The notes under the pieces are model-generated. The model was not told the origin of the DNA, made no database searches, and saw nothing but the letters and a program-made list of their open reading frames with translations. Positions 15,902 to 22,060 of a DNA stretch of 24,212 bases are shown piece by piece. Every line of letters begins with the position of its first letter. The stretch's first letter is position 1. The stretch comes from a virus, in IMG/VR virus record IMGVR_UViG_3300034107_000256, positions 1 to 24,212 of that record, one strand, 5' to 3'. Both the position numbers and the translations under genes were made by a program.

Positions 15902-16115
15902 TTGTCTTTGTTTTGTTTAGTTCCTCAATTAAAGCACCTGCAGATTTTACAGCATCTATTACTTTGCTTATAATTAATGCACTGTCATTTGCTAACAACC
16001 CTTGCAATGCCATTGCAGCAAAGTACTCGCGCTTTGTAAGACCCTCAGATGTGTAATTATCCATATAAAGAATCCTATTTATCGATTCATTTGCTTTTGT
16101 TTCTTTATTTTCCAT
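15894..16115 (-). CDS. Small conserved phage protein (GLTKREYFAAMALQGLLA type)
   Basis: 73 residues with the motif GLTKREYFAAMALQGLLAND, which I recall from many small phage proteins (variants like 'TLRDYFAAKAMQGLLA') of unknown function. It is helical and ends in LIEELNKTKTND. Start is 11 bases inside the resolvase gene (ATGGAAAATAA), and it overlaps the next short gene by 8. Part of a tightly coupled block of five ORFs between 17132 and 15529. Confidence 0.8.
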   Translation of the reverse strand: MENKETKANESINRILYMDNYTSEGLTKREYFAAMALQGLLANDSALIISKVIDAVKSAGALIEELNKTKTND

Positions 16116-16587
16116 GTTTCATATAATTTTTTGCCATAAGCGCAAGGAAGAAAGCGTCTATTTCGTCTTGACTTATTTTGGCTGGTTTAAAATCTGGTTC
16201 AAATTTCAGTCGCTCACTTGCGACAACTCGCATAAAGACGTCTTTATTAAACTTTTTACCCTTTGCTTCAGGGCTAATATTATAGGCTTCAATGTCATGT
16301 TCCTTTATCCATTCATAAGCAATCCTGGAAGCGGCTTGATTCATGCCAACGTTGCGGGACATTCGAGAAAGGATCGCGCGGTTGATTGAATTATTAAAGG
16401 TCACATTCTGGAGGCTTGAATCTTCAACCAAAACAACAGGACTTTCGTATGTCACCCAGGTTATAACGTCACCGATAAAATCGACAAACCTTTTATACCT
16501 TTTGAAAATCATGGTGCGGTCTGCGATAATGCAAACCGCCATTCCCTTTATTCTTAACGCTGGGTCAACGCCTATCAGTGTCCTCAA
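16105..16587 (-). CDS. RuvC-like Holliday junction resolvase
   Basis: 160 residues with an RNase H-like layout of acidic residues: D8 in IGVDPALRIKG, E55/D56 in VVLVEDSSLQNV, and D141/E142/D144 in SQDEIDAFFLALMA. NQAASRIAYEWIKEHDIEAY resembles the helix after strand 4 in RuvC. Such enzymes resolve branched DNA in phage replication and packaging. The start is TTG (16587-16585), overlapping the upstream stop as TTGA; no ATG lies near the N-terminus, and the conserved D8 requires this start. Another RNase H-fold nuclease is possible. Confidence 0.75.
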   Translation of the reverse strand: MRTLIGVDPALRIKGMAVCIIADRTMIFKRYKRFVDFIGDVITWVTYESPVVLVEDSSLQNVTFNNSINRAILSRMSRNVGMNQAASRIAYEWIKEHDIEAYNISPEAKGKKFNKDVFMRVVASERLKFEPDFKPAKISQDEIDAFFLALMAKNYMKHGK

Positions 16588-17132
16588 AGTGTTATTGTTT
16601 TAAATGAAGATACAAAGTTTTTTGCCGTTGTTCCCGTGGTTTCATTGTTTTCTTTTGCCTCAACCTTTACGCGTGGTTTCCTTTTGCGCTTTGGCTTTGG
16701 CTCAGGTGCATTGATACCATAAGCCTCCACGCCCTTGTCAACAAAGTTGATTTCAAGTAAATAACCGAAAACAACGATGGTGCCGACAAATAAAAACATG
16801 GTGATAAATTCGCCGCCTTCGTACTTTTCCTGCAAGCCAAAGAAGATTTCAACCAATGCCACAAGGGTTGCACCCAGGGCAATCTTCGGCGGATAAGTAC
16901 TCCTTCCTTTGGTTGGATTCAAGAAATCCATGAAAACCACGGCGAAGCGTCCGAGTTGCAAAATACTGGCGGCAATGATCGCAAGCCAAAAGTCAATAGG
17001 GAGAAAAATGGCGGTTAAGTAGGCATTGATGCCATACGTTAGAATAATGGTTAAAAGCATGATGGTTGGAATGTTATCCGAAATATTTTCGAATGTCCAT
17101 TTAAATTGTGTGTTTGTGAAATTCTTTTCCAT
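16584..17132 (-). CDS. Multi-span membrane protein with basic tail
   Basis: 182 residues from the ATG at 17132 (the frame could be opened to 17195, but that would read into the terminator hairpin; the ATG has the leader AACAAAAACAAAATCAA). Hydrophobic segments lie at about 22-43, 47-66, 85-101 and 109-128, giving about four membrane spans. A basic cytoplasmic-type tail follows at 146-156 (KPKRKRKPRVK), then a polar Thr/Asn-rich end. No family recognised; membrane targeting of DNA, exclusion, or host takeover are guesses only. The stop overlaps the resolvase start by four bases (TTGA). Confidence 0.75.
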   Translation of the reverse strand: MEKNFTNTQFKWTFENISDNIPTIMLLTIILTYGINAYLTAIFLPIDFWLAIIAASILQLGRFAVVFMDFLNPTKGRSTYPPKIALGATLVALVEIFFGLQEKYEGGEFITMFLFVGTIVVFGYLLEINFVDKGVEAYGINAPEPKPKRKRKPRVKVEAKENNETTGTTAKNFVSSFKTITL

Positions 17133-17155
17133 TTGATTTTGTTTTTGTTGTGTGT

Positions 17156-17185
17156 AAAAAAAAGGGGCAGCTGGGGGCGCTGCCC
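17156..17185 (-). terminator. Intrinsic terminator after the 17199-17819 gene
   Basis: GGGCAGC (17165-17171) pairs with GCTGCCC (17179-17185); loop of 7. On the - strand, T8 (17163-17156) follows. It ends a short transcription unit 14 bases after its stop codon. Confidence 0.88.
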
Positions 17186-17198
17186 TGTGAAACAATTA

Positions 17199-17819
17199 TT
17201 AAGCGTAAACAATTTCTTCGGTGAAAAATTTGCCGTCAACATATTTTAAGCGGCGTGTTGGTAGCTCGTTTTTGTCTGCTTTTTTTGTGGCAGATGGGCG
17301 GTAATTAGTTTTTACAAGCGCATAAGCAATTACCCAAAGTTGCTTGTCAGTAAATGTTGACTGGCTTGTTAAGATGTTTAGAGCCAATGAACCCTCAGGA
17401 AGGTAAGATTTAATTTCGCTTATCTTCGTTGCAATCGCGTCTAATCTTGCCTCGCTAACATAAGAGCCAACTGAGCTTACATGATTTTTTGTTGGGTTAA
17501 TAAAATTGATAGAATTGAACACTTCTTTTGCGCTTACTGGTGCAGTTGTTACTTCTTCCTGTACGTCAACTATCGGAAGATATGATGCCTCCTCGATTCT
17601 TTTACCTTTGTAGCCTTTGTATATTGTGTGCTTTAACATCCAGTAAATGCCGTCTTTTATGATAACCATCGAAGCGTCTTGTAATTCTATGCCATTTTCT
17701 GCAAAGAATTTGTTGGCGGTTTTTTTGAAAATAACTGGCTGGTCATTCTTTACAGCCATGTAAGATTTTAAAGATGTTCTAAGTTCTGATTTTGGAGCTA
17801 AAATGTTAATTGAGATCAT
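17199..17819 (-). CDS. Hypothetical protein, stand-alone unit
   Basis: 206 residues. The gene stands alone between a promoter module (17860-17911) and a terminator (17156-17185), so it can be expressed separately and perhaps strongly. The leader TTCACACAACAAAAACAAAC precedes the ATG closely. The protein has an N-terminal half with beta strands (MVIIKDGIYWMLKHTIYKGY), a Thr/Val linker (VDVQEEVTTAPVSAKEVF), and a helical C-terminal half (TDKQLWVIAYALVKTNY). No family recognised. Confidence 0.75.
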   Translation of the reverse strand: MISINILAPKSELRTSLKSYMAVKNDQPVIFKKTANKFFAENGIELQDASMVIIKDGIYWMLKHTIYKGYKGKRIEEASYLPIVDVQEEVTTAPVSAKEVFNSINFINPTKNHVSSVGSYVSEARLDAIATKISEIKSYLPEGSLALNILTSQSTFTDKQLWVIAYALVKTNYRPSATKKADKNELPTRRLKYVDGKFFTEEIVYA

Positions 17820-17859
17820 GACGTTTGTTTTTGTTGTGTGAAATATCGTTTCGTTCTTT

Positions 17860-17911
17860 CGATATGTAAATATACAAAGTAATATTTAAACAAAAAAATA
17901 TTTACAAAAAT
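17860..17911 (-). promoter_or_regulatory. Promoter/operator module A
   Basis: On the - strand, TTTG (17908-17905) is followed after 22 bases by TTACTTTG (17882-17875), close to the Bacteroidota TTTG / TAnnTTTG consensus. Inverted boxes GTAAAT (17866-17871) and ATTTAC (17900-17905) bracket it, outer span 40 bp. It drives the gene starting at 17819. The span and core are shared with modules B and C. Confidence 0.75.
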
Positions 17912-17925
17912 AAATGCAAAATAAT

Positions 17926-18771
17926 TTAAAATTCATCTCTTTTCCCTTTCAACGGGTAATGATTCTTTTTCAACTCCCAGAACTCAGCCATTAATGAGGC
18001 GCGAAACTTGTAATCGGTGTCCGTGTGATACCCGCTTTTGTAAACACATTTACAAATGCTTTCATACAACTTTATCCCTTTCAACTTGTAATTTGCCTTT
18101 TTACATTCCGCGTATCTGCCAGAGTTCAAAACGCCTGCCCAAAGCTTCATGCCTTCTTCCGTGGTGCTTGCACTCATGAACTTGGCGCGAATGTACTTGT
18201 CGCGTCCGCGAATGACCTCCCGTGTTTTGTACGTCACCGACTTTTGATTTTTCAAAGCCTTTACGCCTCCAGCGTTCGCGTGTTTACGCCAAAGTTCGGT
18301 TTCAACGCCTGAAGTGGTTGCCTCAATGATGAAAAAGGAATAGATCATGGACACTGGGAAGTCGGTCAAGTGATGAACATTCATAAGCATGGCTTCGTAG
18401 GAATACGCCAGCCATATACGACGCATTTTAAATAAGTCGATTTTATCAAGGTTTCGGAAACCTTTGCCTTCAAGGTTTTTTCTTAATTCGTGAATATTCA
18501 TTTTCCTTATTTCCCAGCCGTATGACCTTGAGCCATACGCCTTTTCATTGACCTCGCTTTTTTCTTCCTTTGCTGGGAATGTAAGCGTTGTAATTTTGTG
18601 AACATACACCGTGTCGCGTTCAACGACTGGCACGAATGAGGTGTAATGGTATTGGGTGTTGATTGGGGAATAAATTAACCCAACAACGAAGGCAACGCCA
18701 ACGCCAGCGGCTACCTGATATGGCATCCGCTTATTTTGTGGGACGTAGGTTTCAATGATTGGCTCTTTCAT
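17926..18771 (-). CDS. Membrane-anchored glucosaminidase-like protein
   Basis: 281 residues. A single N-terminal membrane segment lies at about 20-37 (VAAGVGVAFVVGLIYSPI), so the rest should be periplasmic. Residues 137-265 resemble the FlgJ/GH73 glucosaminidase fold: FPVSMIYSFFIIEATTSGVE with putative catalytic Glu150, 'RKHANAGGVKAL' in place of the NNxxGxK motif, SGRYAECKKAN, and 'SGYHTDTDYKFRASLMAEFW' like the GYATDPxY end of that family. It could trim peptidoglycan at the inner membrane, for example in superinfection control. It overlaps the upstream gene by four bases (ATGA). Catalysis is not certain because several motif positions differ. Confidence 0.6.
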   Translation of the reverse strand: MKEPIIETYVPQNKRMPYQVAAGVGVAFVVGLIYSPINTQYHYTSFVPVVERDTVYVHKITTLTFPAKEEKSEVNEKAYGSRSYGWEIRKMNIHELRKNLEGKGFRNLDKIDLFKMRRIWLAYSYEAMLMNVHHLTDFPVSMIYSFFIIEATTSGVETELWRKHANAGGVKALKNQKSVTYKTREVIRGRDKYIRAKFMSASTTEEGMKLWAGVLNSGRYAECKKANYKLKGIKLYESICKCVYKSGYHTDTDYKFRASLMAEFWELKKNHYPLKGKRDEF

Positions 18772-18965
18772 AAAAATGTCTTTTTAATTATTTTTTCTCC
18801 AACAATAAATTTATCGTCTGCAACTTCAGGATTAACGTCGTAAGTAAATTCAACCCATCTGTAACCAACAATTTTTAATTTATTGTTGCCTTTTCCGTCT
18901 AATCGCATACCAGCAATAATTGGAAACTTTTGTACTTCTTTTTGAAAATTGTTATATAATTTCAT
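18768..18965 (-). CDS. Hypothetical protein
   Basis: 65 residues, 2 bases after the upstream stop and overlapping the glucosaminidase-like gene by four (ATGA). Basic N-terminus (KLYNNFQKEVQKF) and beta-type middle (NNKLKIVGYRWVEFTYDV). No family recognised; tight coupling suggests co-expression with the membrane-anchored protein. Confidence 0.72.
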   Translation of the reverse strand: MKLYNNFQKEVQKFPIIAGMRLDGKGNNKLKIVGYRWVEFTYDVNPEVADDKFIVGEKIIKKTFL

Positions 18966-18967
18966 GA

Positions 18968-19231
18968 TTAAAGAATTACTGGTTCTGCGTAAAAATATCC
19001 ACCGTCGTATTCAATGCTTTCGCTGCCTGGCTCAGCAATTACGTTTCCGTCACAGTCGCGAACAAGTCCACCGTAAACAAATTCGTCTTCAGGAAAATAA
19101 TCCTCGTTGCGCATTTGTTCGTAAAATTTTTCAACGGCTTCGCGCTTTGTAAAGGCTTCGATTTCATAGTTTAGGTCTTGGTATCTTTTGGCATTGCCAA
19201 AGTACATAACTGCAAAAATTGTTGTTTCCAT
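18968..19231 (-). CDS. Hypothetical protein
   Basis: 87 residues, acidic and rich in aromatic residues (YFPEDEFVYGG, EYDGGYFYAEP). An N-terminal beta strand (TTIFAVMYFGNAKRY) is followed by an amphipathic helix (TKREAVEKFYEQM), an arrangement seen in small phage proteins. Leader TTAAAAACAAAACAA abuts the ATG. No family recognised; it lies after a hairpin at 19261-19281. Confidence 0.75.
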   Translation of the reverse strand: METTIFAVMYFGNAKRYQDLNYEIEAFTKREAVEKFYEQMRNEDYFPEDEFVYGGLVRDCDGNVIAEPGSESIEYDGGYFYAEPVIL

Positions 19232-19260
19232 TTGTTTTGTTTTTAATGGTAAATAATAAA

Positions 19261-19281
19261 GAGGGAGTTTACACCCCCCTC
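19261..19281 (-). terminator. Hairpin after the 19298-19633 gene
   Basis: GAGGG (19261-19265) pairs with CCCTC (19277-19281); on the - strand a G-T wobble and one further pair extend the stem. The - strand continues TTTATTATTT, an imperfect T-tract. It lies between two - strand genes and is probably a partial terminator. Confidence 0.6.
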
Positions 19282-19297
19282 TTGTTTTTTTTTATTT

Positions 19298-19633
19298 TTA
19301 GTTTTCATCCATAAATTGATGAAAAAGATTTTCAAATTCGTTCCATCCTGCCATTGTCATATATTCTATTTTATATTCTTTTTCGCTTATTTTTATAACT
19401 CTTGCTTCGCAAAAAATTGAACCATCTTGATTTATCATAAAAATACCAGTTAATCCATCTATTCTTGATGCCGATGGTTTATACCATCCTGAATTTGTAC
19501 TATCTAAATTTATTCCTGTTAAACAAGCGTCCAAATTTGTGTGAATAGTTGTTCCAGTCCATTTAGTCTCAGCTATTTTTTTAAGTGCTTTTACTTTTGC
19601 GTTGTTTTCTGTTGTTTTTGCTAAAGTTGTCAT
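19298..19633 (-). CDS. Hypothetical protein, first gene of its unit
   Basis: 111 residues, directly behind promoter module B with leader AAAAAACAAAAACAAACCAA. The first 23 residues are a basic helix (KTTENNAKVKALKKIAETK); the rest is beta-rich and mixed (INLDSTNSGWYKPSASRIDG, SEKEYKIEYMTMAGWNEFEN). No family recognised. Being first in a phage early unit, it could be a host-interaction protein, but this is only inference. Confidence 0.75.
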   Translation of the reverse strand: MTTLAKTTENNAKVKALKKIAETKWTGTTIHTNLDACLTGINLDSTNSGWYKPSASRIDGLTGIFMINQDGSIFCEARVIKISEKEYKIEYMTMAGWNEFENLFHQFMDEN

Positions 19634-19653
19634 TTGGTTTGTTTTTGTTTTTT

Positions 19654-19712
19654 TTCAATACGTAAATTTAATATTATTTATTTGAATAAAAAAATATTTA
19701 CAATAATAAAAT
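19654..19712 (-). promoter_or_regulatory. Promoter/operator module B
   Basis: Shares TTCAATACGTAAATTTAA and GAATAAAAAAATATTTACAA with module C. Inverted GTAAAT (19662-19667) and ATTTAC (19696-19701) boxes span 40 bp. On the - strand ATTG (19704-19701) stands in the -33 position; the -7 element is weak (TAATATTA). Directly follows a terminator T-tract. Confidence 0.65.
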
Positions 19713-19738
19713 AAAAAAAATGTCCGCATCGAAGGACA
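19713..19738 (-). terminator. Intrinsic terminator ending the 13-gene array
   Basis: TGTCC (19721-19725) pairs with GGACA (19734-19738), loop of 8; on the - strand T8 follows (19720-19713). It ends the array that runs from 23980 to 19779 and abuts promoter module B. Confidence 0.72.
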
Positions 19739-19778
19739 CGGACCCAAAAGAACACTTTAACAACTTACTACTTCACAT

Positions 19779-19928
19779 TTATTTCCTGTATTCGCCAAAC
19801 TTTGCAATGCTTATCTCAAAGTTTTTAACTTCAATTTTTAATTCCTTGAATTGCTCAAGCGCCTTTTCCACGCTTTCGGCTTCAATGATCATTCTTTTGT
19901 CATTGTATTTAATTTCAAATTTGCTCAT
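19779..19928 (-). CDS. Short 49-residue hypothetical protein
   Basis: ATG at 19928-19926 opens a 49-residue frame (MSKFEIKYNDKRMIIEAESV, then EKALEQFKELKIEVKN) ending at TAA 19781-19779. The start overlaps the stop of the previous short gene (TAATG). The protein has a beta strand, a helix and another strand with balanced charge, like a small folded domain. No family recognised. It is the last gene before the terminator at 19713-19738, which supports it. The + strand open frame in the same place is a shadow. Confidence 0.68.
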   Translation of the reverse strand: MSKFEIKYNDKRMIIEAESVEKALEQFKELKIEVKNFEISIAKFGEYRK

Positions 19929-20056
19929 TAATACCAATTTTTTAAAGTGTGAATAATAAAATAAATTGCGAAAGCCAAAGTAACAATGCCTCCAGCGGCA
20001 ACGAAGACGTTGGCGGCATCTTTGATTAATTTTTGTTTTTCCCTTTCAGTCATCAT
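19928..20056 (-). CDS. Short 42-residue membrane-type protein
   Basis: ATG at 20056 (or 20053) opens MMTEREKQKLIKDAANVFVA, then AGGIVTLAFAIYFIIHTLKN and WY. The N-terminus is charged and the rest is one hydrophobic segment, so a single-span protein is likely. It starts inside the last 11 bases of the upstream gene and its stop overlaps the next ATG (TAATG), closing the array without gaps. The first residues resemble those of the two paralogues upstream (MTDEEREKQ, MSDEEKKL), so its N-terminus may have come from the same duplication. Function unknown. Confidence 0.62.
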   Translation of the reverse strand: MMTEREKQKLIKDAANVFVAAGGIVTLAFAIYFIIHTLKNWY

Positions 20057-20306
20057 GATTTTTCTTTTCTTTTTGTTTTAAACGATATTCTTTTTGATAG
20101 GCTCTTATCTTTTCAATATTATTAAGATAATACCTTTTGTCTTTATTAAAAAAAAGTTCAGGTTTTTTTACTTTATTTTCATCATATCTTTTTTTCTTGT
20201 TTTCCAAATTTTTTAAACGCCTTATTTCCTTTTGGTAGGGTGTCATATTTTGATAATATGACTTCATGTATTCCGATTTATAAAGTTTTTTTTCCTCGTC
20301 ACTCAT
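20046..20306 (-). CDS. Highly charged protein, paralogue of its neighbour
   Basis: 86 residues, about a third Lys or Glu, with tyrosine-rich YMKSYYQNMTPYQKEIR and a C-terminal NIEKIRAYQKEYRLKQKEKK. The same elements appear in order in the upstream gene (YYRNMPAFQKDKR, NIEALKIKAKAYRERKLK), so the two arose by tandem duplication. Repeats of the 'Y..KN.EKI.AY.K.YR' type occur in linker parts of phage HNH proteins, but no nuclease motif is present. Perhaps a nucleic-acid-binding helix bundle. The 8-base overlap with the upstream gene couples them. Confidence 0.75.
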   Translation of the reverse strand: MSDEEKKLYKSEYMKSYYQNMTPYQKEIRRLKNLENKKKRYDENKVKKPELFFNKDKRYYLNNIEKIRAYQKEYRLKQKEKKNHDD

Positions 20307-20550
20307 ATTTACTTTTTAATTTTCGTTCTCGATAGGCTTTTGCTTTTATTTTCAATGCCTCAATGTTCGCATAATAATAGGCAAGGCTTTTGTCTTTTCT
20401 TATTTGCCTTTCTTCGTCCGTCAACTTCCAGTATTTGTCCTTATTCCTCAGCCGTGTCGCCTCCTTTCGTTTGTCCTTTTGGAAGGCTGGCATATTTCGA
20501 TAATATTCGCGGTCATACGTCCGTTGCTTTTCCCTTTCTTCGTCGGTCAT
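20299..20550 (-). CDS. Highly charged protein, paralogue of its neighbour
   Basis: 83 residues, basic and helical: MTDEEREKQRTYDREYYRNM, then PAFQKDKRKEATRLRNKDKY, TDEERQIRKDK and IEALKIKAKAYRERKLKSKY. Similar in order and spacing to the downstream gene; see the duplication there. 'TDEER' occurs twice, at the start and at residues 44-48. No catalytic motif seen. The ATG overlaps the dCTP deaminase stop (ATGA). Confidence 0.75.
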   Translation of the reverse strand: MTDEEREKQRTYDREYYRNMPAFQKDKRKEATRLRNKDKYWKLTDEERQIRKDKSLAYYYANIEALKIKAKAYRERKLKSKYE

Positions 20551-21086
20551 GGCTGCTTATTTAAATAATTCTTTGAGGCGACTGGATCTTTCCCCTGATT
20601 TGAATACTTTGCGTCTTGCTTTTTATCATACGAAATATTAGGCATCTCAGAAATATCCTGATAAGTAAGCTGGGCGATTTTCATTCCCGCGTAAATCTTC
20701 AGCGGCTGAACCGTCAAAAGTTCCAATGTCCAATGCCCCTTGAATCCAACGTCTCCGAATCCTGCTGTCACATGGACAAATAAACCTAATCTTCCTAATG
20801 ATGATTTCCCTTGGATAATTGGCACGTGTTTCAAGGTCTCCGTGTATTCCACCGTGGATGCAAGGTAAACAATGCCAGGTTGCAAAATTATTCCTTCGTC
20901 AGGAATAATGATTGGCGCAGATGGGTTTTTCTTGCGCACGTCTAACACTCGCTCGGTGTAAAGTACCAGGGTATTTGAAAGAGTTAAATCGTAGGAATTG
21001 GTGCCAAGGTTCTCAGGGTTAAAAGGCTCAATAACGATGTTACCTTCGCTAATTTCGTCATTAATTGTCTTGTCGGTTAAAATCAT
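20547..21086 (-). CDS. dcd: dCTP deaminase (dUTPase superfamily)
   Basis: 179 residues, standard length for dCTP deaminase. Visible motifs: GKSSLGRLGLFVHV (R99, S95/S96), AGFGDVGFKGHWTLEL with catalytic-type Glu122, and C-terminal AKYSNQGKDPVASK, which closes over the triphosphate in the family. It converts dCTP to dUTP and feeds thymidylate synthesis. In the usual AGxIDPGF motif the middle is FGDVG here, a mild change. It is flanked by the dATP/dGTP diphosphohydrolase-like gene (ATGA overlap) and charged small genes. A bifunctional dCTP deaminase/dUTPase cannot be excluded. Confidence 0.9.
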   Translation of the reverse strand: MILTDKTINDEISEGNIVIEPFNPENLGTNSYDLTLSNTLVLYTERVLDVRKKNPSAPIIIPDEGIILQPGIVYLASTVEYTETLKHVPIIQGKSSLGRLGLFVHVTAGFGDVGFKGHWTLELLTVQPLKIYAGMKIAQLTYQDISEMPNISYDKKQDAKYSNQGKDPVASKNYLNKQP

Positions 21087-21454
21087 TTTGTTTCGTATTT
21101 TTTGCGGTTATCAAAATCTTGTTTAGTAAAATAATATTCGGTCAACATTTGCGCGTTGCATTGCAAGTGCGCGGCGTGAAGGCAACCGTCCTCTGGGTCA
21201 ATGTCCTCACCGAGACGAATGGCTTCAAGGTGACGCAAGGCGGAGGCAATCACCTCGCTCCACGGCATACCTTTTTCCCAATTTCCTGCGGGGTATTTGT
21301 CCAATCCCTTTGTCCAAACTTTGGCACATTCACGGTGAGCCAACGGGGGAATAAGGTCGTATCTGATTTTTTCATCATTGAACCTTAATCCCCTTGTATC
21401 TGATTTCATTATCTTTTTCAATTCATTTTCCAAATCATCGGTCATGGCTTCCAT
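21083..21454 (-). CDS. dATP/dGTP diphosphohydrolase-like (DUF5664) protein
   Basis: 123 residues with the motif pattern of the dATP/dGTP diphosphohydrolase N-terminal domain: GLRFNDEKIRYDLIPPLAHR, LDKYPAGNWEKGMPWSEVIA, SALRHLEAIRLGEDIDPEDG and CLHAAHLQCNAQMLTEYYF. Key positions visible are N58-W59, R74-H75, D86/D89, H93, H96 and N100, as expected for a metal-dependent NTP pyrophosphohydrolase. It would adjust the purine nucleotide pool next to the dCTP deaminase. ATG at 21454 is 1 base after the upstream stop; a second ATG lies at residue 4. Confidence 0.78.
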   Translation of the reverse strand: MEAMTDDLENELKKIMKSDTRGLRFNDEKIRYDLIPPLAHRECAKVWTKGLDKYPAGNWEKGMPWSEVIASALRHLEAIRLGEDIDPEDGCLHAAHLQCNAQMLTEYYFTKQDFDNRKKYETK

Positions 21455-21455
21455 T

Positions 21456-22058
21456 TTAATGGCTGTGTAAAAAACTTTTATAAACCTCGCTTATCTGCTT
21501 GCAAGTTTGCTCAATCAAAACAATGGCTTTAAGCAAGTCATCCATTTCAAAGGTATGGTTTAATTCACAACTTTCACCCGTAAAAGATAAGCCGTTTTTC
21601 GTTCTCTTTGTTCCCAGCCAGTTGATTTGGCTTTCGGGAATCGTGTCACCATTTACAAACATTGCCAGAGCGTACACTTTCATTTGAAGGCTTGTTTTTA
21701 AGGTCTCCATTGTCCACGGTTTGCCTGAGGTTTTAAAGTCAATAACGCGGTTGTTCTCCCTGTCCCATGCGTCGATATAACCAACGACTTGAATATCGTT
21801 AATACTCAGGCTTATTGGTTTCTCAGCCTCCAAACCTTTGAAGCCTTGTATTTTGTCAATGTAAAAATCGGGAAAGGTTTCCATGATTATGCCGTTTTTG
21901 ATAAACGCTTCCGTATCCTCGGCAAATTGTTTGCCAAAGTCCATGTAAATGGATGGTTCCTCAGGAAGGTTTAAAAAGTAACGATTAATGTACTTTTGAC
22001 GGTCAGAGTACCAAAGATTAATCTGGCTGACTGATATATATTTTTTTGGAAGGAGCAT
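21456..22058 (-). CDS. PD-(D/E)XK nuclease family protein
   Basis: 200 residues. The RecB/Cas4-like core is visible: N-terminal YISVSQINLWYSDRQKYINR, GYIDAWD with D96, VIDFKTSGKPW with D107 and K109 of the D-x-K motif, and SLQMKVYALAM with the Q-Y motif (Q125, Y129). There is no Cas4-type C-terminal cysteine cluster, and no helicase part, so it is a stand-alone phage nuclease, presumably exonuclease-like in recombination or host DNA turnover. It starts 2 bases after the upstream stop and ends 1 base before the next gene. Confidence 0.8.
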   Translation of the reverse strand: MLLPKKYISVSQINLWYSDRQKYINRYFLNLPEEPSIYMDFGKQFAEDTEAFIKNGIIMETFPDFYIDKIQGFKGLEAEKPISLSINDIQVVGYIDAWDRENNRVIDFKTSGKPWTMETLKTSLQMKVYALAMFVNGDTIPESQINWLGTKRTKNGLSFTGESCELNHTFEMDDLLKAIVLIEQTCKQISEVYKSFLHSH

Positions 22059-22060
22059 GG

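Noticed and set aside
17133-17195. N-terminal extension of the 16584-17132 membrane protein
   Set aside because: It would translate the terminator hairpin and T-tract at 17156-17185.
19720-19956. + strand 78-residue open frame
   Set aside because: It covers the two short - strand genes (19779-19928 and 19928-20056), begins within a terminator hairpin, and its protein is low-complexity and hydrophobic like a reverse-complement shadow.
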